From contig CP011806.1 of the NCBI GenBank assembly GCA_001664505.1, forward strand, positions 718,020 through 782,019: 64,000 bases of DNA. Reading direction: 5' to 3'. The stretch comes from Acidobacteria bacterium Mor1 (lineage in GTDB: Bacteria > Acidobacteriota > Polarisedimenticolia > Polarisedimenticolales > Polarisedimenticolaceae). How positions within the stretch are numbered: the stretch's first letter is position 1; every line of letters starts with the position of its first letter. Made by a program: the position numbers and the translations under genes. Below, in pieces: positions 1 through 12,079 of the stretch. Under the pieces are notes generated by a model. It saw nothing but the letters and a program-made list of their open reading frames with translations, did no database searches and was not told the DNA's origin.

Positions 1-1439
1 TCGCGCCGCCGCGAGACTCTGGCAGAGCGCCTTGCGGCCGGGGCGGAAAGCCTCGGCGGGCAGATCGTCGACGATCCGGACCTGCTCGACGAGATCGCCG
101 ACCTGGCCGAATGGCCGGCGGTGGTGGCCGGCGGCTTCGAAGCGGATTTCCTGGCGCTTCCCAAGGAGATCCTCGTCACCACCCTGCGCTATCACCAGAA
201 GTGCTTCTCGGTGCAGGACGGGGCGGGCAAGCTGCTGCCCGGGTTTCTGGCCGTGGCCAACACCGACCGCGACCCCTCGGGGCACATTCGCCGGGGCAAC
301 GAGTGGGTAGTCAGCGGGCGTCTGGAGGATGCCCGCTTCTTCTGGGCCGAAGATCGCAAGCGTTCCCTGGAGGAGCATGGACGGCGGCTGGAGCAGGTCG
401 TGTTCCACGCCAAGATCGGCACCTACGCCGAGAAAGCCGAGCGGGTCTCCGGTTTGGCCGCGGCCCTGGCCGGGGCGGTCGGACTGGACAAGGCTGCCGC
501 CGTGATCTGTGGCAGGGCTGCCCGGTTGTGCAAGAACGACCTGGTCACCGGGACCGTCGGCGAGTTTCCCGAACTCCAGGGGATCGTCGGCGGACTGCTG
601 CTCCGCGAAGAAGGGGAGCCCGAGTCGCTCTGTTCCGCGGTCTACGAGCACTACCGCCCGCAAGGACCCGAGGACGACCTGCCGGCCAGCGCCGAGGGGG
701 CGGTCGTCGCCATCGCCGATAAGCTCGACACCTCGGTGCGGCTGGTCGCCGCCGGTGAGGTGCCCAGCGGCTCTCGCGATCCCTTCGGACTACGCCGAGC
801 GACCAGCGGCATCTACCGTACCGCCATCGAGCGGGGCTGGCCGATCAGCCTGACCGATCTCAACCGGCTCGCCGACGGCAACGACGCGACCCTGTCCTTC
901 CTTGCCGAGCGGCTACGCAGCTACCTCCGCGAGAGCGGGTGGGCGGTCAACGAGGTGCGGGCGGTGCTGCCCGATGACGGAGATGAAGCGACCGGCTGCA
1001 CCCTTCCCGATATCTCCGAACGGCTGCGGGCGATCCAGACCGTTCGCGCTCGGGAAGACTTCGCCCGCCTCGTGGAACTGACCAAGCGGGTGGACAACAT
1101 CCTGGTCAAGAGCGCCGGCGAGGCCAGTCCGCCGGCGGAGCGGCCGCCGGCGGACTGGAAAGAGCCTGACGAGACCGCGCAGGCGCTTGCCGCAGCCCTC
1201 GAGCGCGGCGAGGCCGAACTCGGCGCGCTGATCGCGAAGCGGGACTACGCCGGGGTGATCGACGGCCTGGCGGCCTTCGCGGCACCGGTGGACCTGTTCT
1301 TCGAGAAGGTACTGGTCAACGATCCCGACGATCCCGCTTCATCCAGCGGCCGCAAGGCGATGCTGGGGAGGCTGCGAAGCCTCTTGATCCGATGCTTCGA
1401 TATCCGGGAACTCGCGGGCCAGGCGGAAAGGAGAGACTG

Positions 1440-1440
<1 letters not shown>
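1..1440 (+). CDS. glyS: Glycine--tRNA ligase beta subunit, 3' part
   Basis: Beta subunit of the two-subunit bacterial glycyl-tRNA synthetase, which charges tRNA-Gly in the cytoplasm. The reading frame is open from base 1, so the N-terminus lies outside the window; 479 codons remain, against roughly 690 for the full family protein. Family-typical stretches include LPKEILVTTLRYHQKCF and the later DPFGLRRATSGIYRTAIE region. The C-terminal part (KRVDNILVKSAGE, then FFEKVLVNDPD) is the helical anticodon-binding region, with the usual FFDxVxVMxED-like sequence slightly changed. The stop overlaps the start of ppdK by one base (TGATG), so the two are probably co-transcribed. The alpha subunit glyQ is expected just upstream. 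Confidence 0.96.
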
Positions 1441-4175
<2,735 letters not shown>

Positions 4176-4228
4176 GTCGCCCTCCGGGGCCCCTTGCAGG
4201 TCCGCTTGCAGGTCCCCATGAATGCGTC

Positions 4229-4257
4229 TTGACGGCTTCGGGGGCGGAGTTTATATT
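4229..4257 (+). promoter_or_regulatory. Sigma-70-type promoter of the H1/DksA-like gene
   Basis: TTGACG at 4229-4234, a 17-base spacer and TATATT at 4252-4257. This predicts a start near 4264 and a leader of about 70 bases before the GTG at 4337. The leader is GC rich and contains partly complementary G/C runs, but I recognise no riboswitch. Just upstream, the 12-base unit cttgcaggtccg is nearly repeated in tandem around 4194-4215. Confidence 0.6.
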
Positions 4258-4336
4258 TGCGCGCCCTTTGGGCCCGGGTTATCGCGGGTCCGGCTGCCGC
4301 CGGGGGCAAGGCGGCACTTGAACTGGAGGTACGCTC

Positions 4337-5332
4337 GTGGCGAAAACCGCCAAGCGCAAGGTCGCGGCAAAGAAGAAGGCCGCCAAGAAAACCACCAAGA
4401 AAGCCGCCCCCAAGAAGACGGTAAAGAAGAAGGCTGCGTCCAAGAAGGCCACCAAGAAGGCAGCGCCCAAGAAGGCCGCCGCCAAGAAGGTAGCCAAGAA
4501 GAAAGTAGCCAAGAAGAAGGCGGCCCCGAAGAAGGCGGCCAAGAAGGTCGCGAAGAAGGCGCCTGCGAAAAAAGCCGCCGCCAAGAAAGCGACTGCAAAG
4601 GTAGCCAAGAAGGCCGCCCCCAAGAAGGTCGACAAGAAGGCCACCAAGAAGGTCGTCAAGAAGACGGCGGCCAAGGCCGCCCCGGCCCCGAAGAATCCGG
4701 CCCCGAAGAAGAAGGCGACGCCTGCTTCGACCAAACCGGCTCCGAAAAAAACTGCAACCAAGTCGAAGGCGACCGAACCGTCGGCCAAGAAGCCGAAGGC
4801 GAAGAAGCCCGTCAAGAGAAGGCCGCTGACATCCCAGATGAAGCACTACGAGGAGTTGCTGCTCCAGAAACAGCGGGAGCTGACCCAGGCGTATCACGCC
4901 TCCAAGGGTGACACCCGAGCACGGCTCGACGACGGAACCGAGGATTACATCGACTACGCGGTCAGTTCCTACGCGAGGGAGTTCCTGCTCTCGCTGAGCG
5001 AGCTCGATCGCGAACAACTCCGCCTGGTCGACGACGCCCTCAAGCGTTTGCGGCGAGGGGACTTCGGCATTTGCCGCCCCTGCGGGGAACCGATTGCCGA
5101 GAAGCGTCTCGAAGTCGCTCCCTGGGCACCGTACTGTATACAGTGTCAATCCCTCGACGAGCAGGGCCTGTTGAGCGATTCGCCGGCGGCACGCCAGTCC
5201 GACGACGATGACGATATCGACGACGACTCGACAGAGGCAGATGCGGAGGACGAGGGGGACGAGGACTCCTACGCCGATGCCGACGATGACATCGAGGACG
5301 ACGACTCGCTGGACGATGACGACGACGACTGA
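4337..5332 (+). CDS. Histone H1-like / DksA-TraR zinc finger protein with poly-Asp tail
   Basis: A three-part 331-residue protein. Residues 1 to about 165 are almost only Lys, Ala, Pro and Thr in AAKK/APKK units, like the C-terminal arm of eukaryotic H1 or bacterial H1-like proteins, and should bind nucleic acid. Residues about 168-275 are a DksA/TraR domain: a helical hairpin carrying DYIDYA, which fits the DxxDxA tip motif of DksA, then a C4 zinc finger (CRPCGEP...YCIQC). Residues about 280-331 are an Asp/Glu tail. DksA acts in the RNA polymerase secondary channel with ppGpp; action of this protein on polymerase is inferred from the motif. The start is GTG 4337, with GGAGGT seven bases upstream. 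The repetitive AAG codons give strong strand bias. It could instead be mainly a nucleoid protein. Confidence 0.85.
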   Translation: MAKTAKRKVAAKKKAAKKTTKKAAPKKTVKKKAASKKATKKAAPKKAAAKKVAKKKVAKKKAAPKKAAKKVAKKAPAKKAAAKKATAKVAKKAAPKKVDKKATKKVVKKTAAKAAPAPKNPAPKKKATPASTKPAPKKTATKSKATEPSAKKPKAKKPVKRRPLTSQMKHYEELLLQKQRELTQAYHASKGDTRARLDDGTEDYIDYAVSSYAREFLLSLSELDREQLRLVDDALKRLRRGDFGICRPCGEPIAEKRLEVAPWAPYCIQCQSLDEQGLLSDSPAARQSDDDDDIDDDSTEADAEDEGDEDSYADADDDIEDDDSLDDDDDD

Positions 5333-5393
5333 CGGATAGCGCCCTCGTCACCCGCGGTCCGAGTCCCGAAGCGCGTCGCGCAACGGGACCACC

Positions 5394-8300
5394 ATGAGTA
5401 CGCCCCCGACGCCACAGGCGCCAAAGCGGCCCAAAGGGCCCGGAGCAAAACGCCCCCGCACCGGGCGGGCGCGGCGGTTGTTGCGTCGGCTGCTCTGGGG
5501 GGTCGCCGCGCTCCTGGTCGTTTGCCTTACCTCCCTGTTTCTGCTCAGAGACCGCCTCGACGGGTGGGTCCGGGACCGCATCCAGCACGAGATCGAGCAG
5601 GCGCTGCCCGACGCCCGGGTCTCCCTGGACCGGGTCGACATCGGATTCTACGGTCCACGGCTGGACTTTCATGGTTTCTCGCTGGAGTTGGACGGCCTGC
5701 CTGACCGGATCTCTTTCGAGAAGGCCAGGATCCGGCCCAAGCTGAGCGGTTTTGGCGGCCTGCTGGCGCGGCGCATCCACCTCTCCGAGGTGACGATCCA
5801 ACGACCGGACGTCGTACTCACGGCCGAGGGCCTCGCGCGTCTGGGAGCGGGACCCTCCGAGGAGGGGAGCGAGCCCGCCGAGTTTCCCGATCTCAGGATT
5901 CGCCGCTTTGACGTGAGCCAGGGGGCCTTCACCTATGAAGACAGGAGCATCCCGCTCACCCTGGAACTGACGGACCTGGACCTGGATGCCCGGGGTCGGG
6001 TTCTGGCCGACGGCGGGCGGGGTGGCGTGCGCCTCTCGGCGACGGTGCTCCACAGCCCTATCGAGCGCCCGCTCCCGCTGAAGATCCGGGCCGAGCTCAA
6101 CTACAGCGGCCAGCGCCTCCAGCTCAGCGGCCTCCACGCCGAGGGGGACGGGGTGCGGCTGGACGGCAACGCCGTACTGTTCCTCAGCGACCCGTTCCGG
6201 GTGCGTGGCGAAACCCAGGTGCAGGCGGACCTTGCGACCATCGCTCCCGTACTGGATGAAGCCTGGCGGGATCTGCGGGGACGGGTCGAGGGCCCGTTGA
6301 GTTGGTCCTATGCCGATGGTGAAGGCTTCCGGCTCGACGGAGAGCTGGTCGGTCAGCGGGTTCGCTACGGCGACCTCAGCGCCTCACGCCTCTCGACCCG
6401 TCTGGAAATCACACCCGGCCGCCTGCGTTTCGGCGAACTGGATCTCGACGCCTGGGACGGCTCCGTTCGGGGAGAACTGGAGCTGGCTCTCGACGGCCCG
6501 ATCCGCTTCGAGGCGGACGTCGAGGGCCGGGGGCTCGATGCCCACAGCCTGGGGAGCCTGGCCGGCCTGCCGTTGCCCTTCGCCGCCCGGGCCGATGCCG
6601 TAGCCCGGCTGTCCGGCCTCGTCGACCGGAGGAGCACCTGGCGGGGTGGAGGCAGCGCGACCTTCCAGGGGGACCCGGACGATGCGCAGCCGATCCCACT
6701 GGACGGCGCTGGCGATTTCACCATCGTCGACGGAGTGCTGAGCGCCTCCGCGCCGGCGGTGCAGGCGGCGGGTGCTGCTCTCAGCTTCGGTCTCGAGGCG
6801 GATCTCGGCGGTGACGGCCGAGGCTGGGTCGAACTGGACGGCGAGACCAGCAACGCAGCCTCGACCCACCGGGCGACCCTGGCGGTACTCGAATCCCTGG
6901 ATGTGGAAATCCCCGCCGACCTTCGCCGGCCGATCACCGGCCGCGGCCCGCTGGACGTGCGGGTGGGCTTCGGCGGCGAGCCGGACGCCGGCGGTGGCCG
7001 GGTCGACCTCGGTCTCGAGTTCACGGCCGGCAGCCTGGACGGAACCGCCTTCGACCGGCTCTCACTGGATCTGGCCCTGGCCGGAGATCAACTCAAGATC
7101 GAGTCACTCGACGCCGAGGCGCCGGACTGGCAGCTCCGGGGCGCGCTCTCCTACGACCTCTCCAACGATACGATCGAGCGGCTCGAAGGGGAGGCCGAGG
7201 AGGTCCAGCTTCCGGTCCTGCTGGGATTGATCCCCGAGGCGCCCGCGGTCGAGGGCACCCTCAGCGGCTCGTTGCTGCTTGCGGGCCCGTTGAACCGTCT
7301 GACCGGCGAGGGCCGGGTGGCGATTTCCGAGCTGCGCTGGGAGGGGGAGTACCTCGAACGCCTCGAGTCTCCGGTGCGGGTGCTCGATGGCGCCTGGACT
7401 CTCCCTGAGCTCACCGCCGCCGGACCTGCGATCCGCCTGGGCGGACAGGTGGCCTTCGCTCCCGACGGAGACCGGATCGAGATCGAGTTACGGGACACGT
7501 CGCTGCAGCTCGACGCCCTGAGCGCCCTCCAGGGTGCGGGGGTCGAAGGAACGTTGGATCTCGACGGCCGCCTGCAATTATCGGGGGGGAGCTCCACGGG
7601 AGAGATCGGCGTCGAGGCGCGCGGCCTGATCGCCTCGGGGATCGATCTCGGCTCCGCCAGCGGCGTCATCCGCCCGGAGAGCGAGCGGGTCGTGGCCGAG
7701 CTCAACGCACCCCGCCGCAGCGCCCGCGCCCAGGCCACCCTCGGCCTGGGAAGCGACCTGCCCCTGGAGGTCCAGGTGCAGCTGGACGGCAGCGACTTCG
7801 ATCTGATCGACCAGGATGGCTACGGCGGAGCCTGGGTCCGGCTCGACGGCGAACTGCGCTACGCCGCGGCACTCGGAGAGACCCGCCCGGCGGACCTGGC
7901 CGGCGTGTTCAGCGGTATCGAGCTCCACCTCGGCAGCCGTGTCTTGCGCAGCGGCGAACCCTGCCAGGCCCACCTGGACGGCGACCGCCTCTCGGTGGGT
8001 CCGATGCGGCTCGAGGGGGACGGGACCGCCCTGGAGCTGGCGCTGCTCTACGAGTTCGGTAGCGCGGCCCTCGATGGTTACGGCCGTGGAAACCTCGACC
8101 TCGGGGCGGCGGCGGCGCTGGTTCCCGAGCTGCGCGCCGCAGGTCCCGTCGATGTGGATCTGCGCCTGAGCGGAACCGGAGAGGCGCCGAGACTCGACGG
8201 GTCCCTATCGCTCGAAGGGGGCAGGCTGCGGCTCCTCGGCTTCCCGCACACCCTCGAGCAAACCAGCGCCCGCATCGAGTTCGGAGGGGACACCGCGCGC

Positions 8301-11300
8301 CTCGAGCGGCTGGAAGGCATCCTCGGCAGCGGTGAAGTCACCGGGAGCGGCGAGGCGCGCCTGGAGGGCCTCGCCCTGGGTGACCACCGTTTCGAGCTCA
8401 GCGCCCGCTCGCTGCGGATCCGCTTCCCCGACGAGTTTCGCGGCATCTATGACGGCGAGTTGGTCCTGGGCGGCGACGCCGATCAGTCGACCCTGTCGGG
8501 AACCGTCAACGTGCTGCGAGGGATCTACAGCCAGGACTTCGAACTCTTCTCGCTCCTCGGGGTCGGAACCCGGGAGGTCGCGGCCAGCGATGAAGGATTG
8601 CTGCCCGACGTGGGCCTCGATATCCGGCTGGTGGCGCGAGACGGCATCTGGATGAAGAACGATCTGGCCGACGTCGAGTCCCGCTTCGACCTGCGGCTCG
8701 GCGGCGACCTGAACCGGCCCGAGCTGTCAGGCCGCCTGACCCTGCTCGAGGGTGGGGAGCTGCGTTTCCGGGATGTCGACTACACCATCACCTCGGGCAG
8801 TCTCGACTTCGTCGAACTGGACAGCTGGCTGCCCGAGATCGAGATGCGCGCAGAGACGACCGTCCGCGAATACGCCGTCTTCCTGCGCATCTCCGGGACC
8901 GTCGATCAGTTCGAGTACGAGTTGACCAGCTCACCGGATCTTTCTCAGCAGGACATCATCGCGCTGCTGACCACCGGAAAGACCATGCAGGAGTTGAGCG
9001 CCGAGTCGGGAGGTTCCGGCTTCACCGGCGATCTCGCCGCCAACTACTTCGCCGGTGCGCTGACCGGCACGTTCAGCAAACAGCTGCAGCGCCTGCTTGC
9101 CGTCGAGCGCCTGCGCATCGACCCGCTGCTGGCCCAGGAAGACGCCGAGCCGACCGCCCGGGTCACCATCGGAAAGGAGGTCGCCGACGACCTGTTCCTG
9201 ATCTATTCCACCGACATCGGTGCCGAGGAACGCCAGCTCTATCAGGTGGAGTGGCAGGCCTCGCGCAAGATGCGCGTGATCGCCGAGCGGGACGTCACCG
9301 GCGCGCTGGGAGGGGACGTGCGCTTCCGGGAGCGCTTCTGGTGGAAGCGCCCTGCCTCCGCACCCCGAGCAAAGAAGAAGTCCGGCGCGTCCGAAGCCGG
9401 CGCCGACGGCAAAGAGACGGTGCAGGTCGCCTCGGTACGGTTCGAGGGCATCGGCGACGATGCGGCCGCCGAGCTGCGCAAGAAGCTGTCGATCGCCCGC
9501 GGCACCCCTTACCGCCGCTCGGTGGCCATCGAAGGCGCCGAGGCAATCCGGCGCTACTACGCCGGGCAGGCGCGTATCGAGGCGGAGGTCGGCTGGCGGA
9601 CCGAGGGGCCGGAGGACCGGCCGACGGTGGTCTACAGCATCGTGCCCGGGCGGGTGACCGAGGTCGTGCTGGCCGGCATCGACCGCAAGCATGAGAAGCG
9701 CATCCGCGAACTGCTCGAGGATCACTGGGTCGAATCGATCATCGGCGAGGACCTGCTCGACGATGCGGCGGAGATCATCCGGGACTACTTCCAGGAGCGC
9801 GGCTTCTACACCGTCGACGTCTCGGTCGACGAGACCCTGGACGACGGCCTGCATCGGGTCGAGTTCGTGATCGATACCGGCAAGACCGTGCGCATCCGGT
9901 CGGTCGAGATCGAGGGCGCCGAGGCCATCGACGAGGACCGGCTGCGCCGCCAGTTCCTTACCGGCCGCCGCACCCTGTTGCAGCGCTCGGCGATCCTGCC
10001 CCGGGTGTTGCGGGAGGACCTGGCCGCGCTGCGCACCCTGTACCGCAACGAGGGCTTTCTCGAGGTCCTGATCGACCAGCCGCGGGTGCGGCTCTCGGCG
10101 GAAGCGGACCGGGCCGACGTGACCATCCGCATCGAGGAAGGACCGCGGTTCTACATCAGGACCCTCGAGTTCGAGAACCCCGACGGGGAGCTGCCCTACA
10201 GCCGCGCAGAGCTTCTCGAGTGGTCCGGACTGGCGACCGGGAAGGTCTACTCTCCGCCGGAACTGCTCGAGGCCGAGAGCCGCCTACGCAGCGCTCTCGA
10301 CAGCCGCGGCTATCCGACTGCCCGGGCACGGGGCCGGGTCGAACTGGGCGAGGCGGAGGCGCGCATTCGCTTCACCATCCGCCCCGGACAACAGCTGCGC
10401 ATCCAGGAAGTCGCCCTGCGCGGCAACGACCTGACCAAGGACCGGATCATCAAGGGGGAACTCGAGCTCGAAGAGGGGGATCTGATTTCCCGGGACACCT
10501 TGCTGCGCAACCAACACCGTCTCTATCGCCTGGGGATCTTCCGCAGCGTCGACGTGGGCTACGAACCGGTCGACGGGGGAGAGCCGGGTCAACAGCGGGT
10601 GGTCGTCGACATCGAGGAGGCCCAGCCGCTGAGCCTGACCGTCGGTGCCGGTTTCGACAGCGAAGCCGGCCTGCGGGGCAATCTGGCCCTCAGTCACGAC
10701 AACATCGGCGGATGGGATCGCACCGCCGGTTTCCAGGCCAGCGTCAGTGACCTGCAGCGCCGCGGACAGGTCACCTTCGGCGAGCCCAGGCTGTTCGGCT
10801 TCGATCTGCCGACCGTCGTCAGTCTCGGCCAATCGGATACCGAGGAGAACGACTTCACCGTCAAACGCCGCTCGGTCGGTGTCCGCATCGACCACCGGCT
10901 GTCGCCACGCTGGAACGCCTTCGGCCGCTACGCCTTCCAGCGAGTCGACCTACGAGACGTCGTCGATCCGCTCCGCGTGCAGGAAGAGAAGCTCGAAGAT
11001 GTGGTGCTCGGGGACGTGAGTTACGGTCTGCTGCTCGACAGCCGGGACGATCCGTTCCTGCCGACCCAGGGACAGTACGCCACCATGGAGGTGCAGCTCT
11101 TCGCCGAACCCTTCGGCTCGGAGCAGGAGTTCCTCAAGGGCTTCTTCCAGAACACCTACACCCACACCTTCGGCAACGGGCACACCTTCGCCACCGCGAT
11201 CCGCGTCGGCTTCGCCCGGCGGCTCGGGGCCACCACCCGGGTGCCGCTCTCCGAGCGTTTCTTCGCCGGGGGAGATTCCACCCTGCGCGGCTTCGACCGC

Positions 11301-11600
11301 GATACCGTCGGTCCGCGGATCGGCGACGTCGCCGCCGGCGGCGAGGGGTTGCTGCTGCTCAACCAGGAGTGGCGCGTTCCGCTGTGGGGCCGCCTCAAGG
11401 GCGTGCTGTTCTACGACGCCGGCAACGTGTTCGACCGAGCAGGAGATATCGACCCCTTCGACCTGCGGCACGTGCTGGGCCTGGGGGTGCGTCTCGAGAC
11501 GCCGATCGGACCGCTGCGCCTCGAATACGGCAGCAAGCTCGACCGGGTAGGCGACGAGTCCCGGGGAGAGCTCTTCATCGCCATCGGATCGGCGTTCTAG
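5394..11600 (+). CDS. TamB-like / five-POTRA Omp85 (BamA/TamA) fusion protein
   Basis: A 2068-residue envelope protein. A basic N-terminus leads into one membrane anchor (about residues 32-51), then a long AsmA/TamB-type beta-rich region with repeated LDG..GxL patterns. The conserved TamB C-terminal (DUF490) region spans about 930-1318, including RGIYSQDFELF, GGELRFRDVDYTI and SQQDIIALLTTGKTM. After a short Lys/Ser/Ala linker (about 1322-1340) come five POTRA-like units (about 1343-1418, 1419-1497, 1498-1585, 1586-1666 and 1667-1745), then a 16-strand-type barrel with the L6 motif STLRGFD and a terminal Phe (AIGSAF). TamB normally spans the periplasm and works with a separate TamA or BamA; here both are one polypeptide. 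Five POTRAs is the BamA number (TamA has three). I saw no frameshift or stop at the junction. Confidence 0.9.
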   Translation: MSTPPTPQAPKRPKGPGAKRPRTGRARRLLRRLLWGVAALLVVCLTSLFLLRDRLDGWVRDRIQHEIEQALPDARVSLDRVDIGFYGPRLDFHGFSLELDGLPDRISFEKARIRPKLSGFGGLLARRIHLSEVTIQRPDVVLTAEGLARLGAGPSEEGSEPAEFPDLRIRRFDVSQGAFTYEDRSIPLTLELTDLDLDARGRVLADGGRGGVRLSATVLHSPIERPLPLKIRAELNYSGQRLQLSGLHAEGDGVRLDGNAVLFLSDPFRVRGETQVQADLATIAPVLDEAWRDLRGRVEGPLSWSYADGEGFRLDGELVGQRVRYGDLSASRLSTRLEITPGRLRFGELDLDAWDGSVRGELELALDGPIRFEADVEGRGLDAHSLGSLAGLPLPFAARADAVARLSGLVDRRSTWRGGGSATFQGDPDDAQPIPLDGAGDFTIVDGVLSASAPAVQAAGAALSFGLEADLGGDGRGWVELDGETSNAASTHRATLAVLESLDVEIPADLRRPITGRGPLDVRVGFGGEPDAGGGRVDLGLEFTAGSLDGTAFDRLSLDLALAGDQLKIESLDAEAPDWQLRGALSYDLSNDTIERLEGEAEEVQLPVLLGLIPEAPAVEGTLSGSLLLAGPLNRLTGEGRVAISELRWEGEYLERLESPVRVLDGAWTLPELTAAGPAIRLGGQVAFAPDGDRIEIELRDTSLQLDALSALQGAGVEGTLDLDGRLQLSGGSSTGEIGVEARGLIASGIDLGSASGVIRPESERVVAELNAPRRSARAQATLGLGSDLPLEVQVQLDGSDFDLIDQDGYGGAWVRLDGELRYAAALGETRPADLAGVFSGIELHLGSRVLRSGEPCQAHLDGDRLSVGPMRLEGDGTALELALLYEFGSAALDGYGRGNLDLGAAAALVPELRAAGPVDVDLRLSGTGEAPRLDGSLSLEGGRLRLLGFPHTLEQTSARIEFGGDTARLERLEGILGSGEVTGSGEARLEGLALGDHRFELSARSLRIRFPDEFRGIYDGELVLGGDADQSTLSGTVNVLRGIYSQDFELFSLLGVGTREVAASDEGLLPDVGLDIRLVARDGIWMKNDLADVESRFDLRLGGDLNRPELSGRLTLLEGGELRFRDVDYTITSGSLDFVELDSWLPEIEMRAETTVREYAVFLRISGTVDQFEYELTSSPDLSQQDIIALLTTGKTMQELSAESGGSGFTGDLAANYFAGALTGTFSKQLQRLLAVERLRIDPLLAQEDAEPTARVTIGKEVADDLFLIYSTDIGAEERQLYQVEWQASRKMRVIAERDVTGALGGDVRFRERFWWKRPASAPRAKKKSGASEAGADGKETVQVASVRFEGIGDDAAAELRKKLSIARGTPYRRSVAIEGAEAIRRYYAGQARIEAEVGWRTEGPEDRPTVVYSIVPGRVTEVVLAGIDRKHEKRIRELLEDHWVESIIGEDLLDDAAEIIRDYFQERGFYTVDVSVDETLDDGLHRVEFVIDTGKTVRIRSVEIEGAEAIDEDRLRRQFLTGRRTLLQRSAILPRVLREDLAALRTLYRNEGFLEVLIDQPRVRLSAEADRADVTIRIEEGPRFYIRTLEFENPDGELPYSRAELLEWSGLATGKVYSPPELLEAESRLRSALDSRGYPTARARGRVELGEAEARIRFTIRPGQQLRIQEVALRGNDLTKDRIIKGELELEEGDLISRDTLLRNQHRLYRLGIFRSVDVGYEPVDGGEPGQQRVVVDIEEAQPLSLTVGAGFDSEAGLRGNLALSHDNIGGWDRTAGFQASVSDLQRRGQVTFGEPRLFGFDLPTVVSLGQSDTEENDFTVKRRSVGVRIDHRLSPRWNAFGRYAFQRVDLRDVVDPLRVQEEKLEDVVLGDVSYGLLLDSRDDPFLPTQGQYATMEVQLFAEPFGSEQEFLKGFFQNTYTHTFGNGHTFATAIRVGFARRLGATTRVPLSERFFAGGDSTLRGFDRDTVGPRIGDVAAGGEGLLLLNQEWRVPLWGRLKGVLFYDAGNVFDRAGDIDPFDLRHVLGLGVRLETPIGPLRLEYGSKLDRVGDESRGELFIAIGSAF

Positions 11601-11613
11601 TCGCCGGCTCGCC

Positions 11614-11667
11614 CCAGAAAAAGGAGAGCCCGCAGCCGCCGAGGGGGGATTCGACGAAAGCGGGCTC
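11614..11667 (-). terminator. Candidate terminator downstream of the sigma-region-4 gene
   Basis: The inverted repeat gagcccgc (11626-11633) / gcgggctc (11660-11667) has a 26-base loop. On the minus strand the stem is followed by cctttttct. It lies between two convergent genes and fits the end of the minus-strand gene better than the plus-strand one. The long loop lowers confidence. Confidence 0.45.
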
Positions 11668-11719
11668 CAGGGGAGGAAAAAAGGAATCTCAGGATCAGGT
11701 GTTTGTCATGTCCATGCGT

Positions 11720-12079
11720 TTAGACGAGGGAGAAGCGAACCTGCCCTTGGTACTGCTGGAGAATCTCCCGCAGCTTGCGTTTGGCATCGCGCTCCAGTTG
11801 GCGCACCCGCTCGCGGCTCAGGCCGAGGCTCTTGCCGATCTCCTCGAGGGTCAACTCCTTGCCGCCCAGAAGACCGAAACGATTGCGGATGATGTGGCGC
11901 TCGCGCTCATCCAGGGAGACCAACGCCTCACGCACCAGGCTGCGAACTTCCTGGCCGTAGATGCGGTCTTCCTGACTCGCCGTGGATTTGTCTGCGAGCA
12001 GCGCCGAGAGGCGACACCCTTCATCGTGATCCACGAACTCATCGATCGAACGCTCTTTCATCAAAAGCGGAATGAGCAT
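11720..12079 (-). CDS. Stand-alone sigma-70 region 4 (plus part of region 3) protein
   Basis: 119 residues resembling only the C-terminal third of an RpoD/RpoH-type sigma factor. SLDERERHIIRNRFGL and LTLEEIGKSLGLSRERVRQ are the region 4.1/4.2 helix-turn-helix that reads a -35 element. No region 2 (core binding, -10 recognition) is present, and the sequence before the ATG does not continue a sigma-like frame. The start is well supported: on the minus strand GGAGGT precedes the ATG by four bases. It may be a -35 reader that needs a partner, a regulator binding core or anti-sigma factors, or a degraded sigma gene that kept a good ribosome site. The gene is monocistronic, facing away from mutL. 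Confidence 0.8.
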   Translation of the reverse strand: MLIPLLMKERSIDEFVDHDEGCRLSALLADKSTASQEDRIYGQEVRSLVREALVSLDERERHIIRNRFGLLGGKELTLEEIGKSLGLSRERVRQLERDAKRKLREILQQYQGQVRFSLV

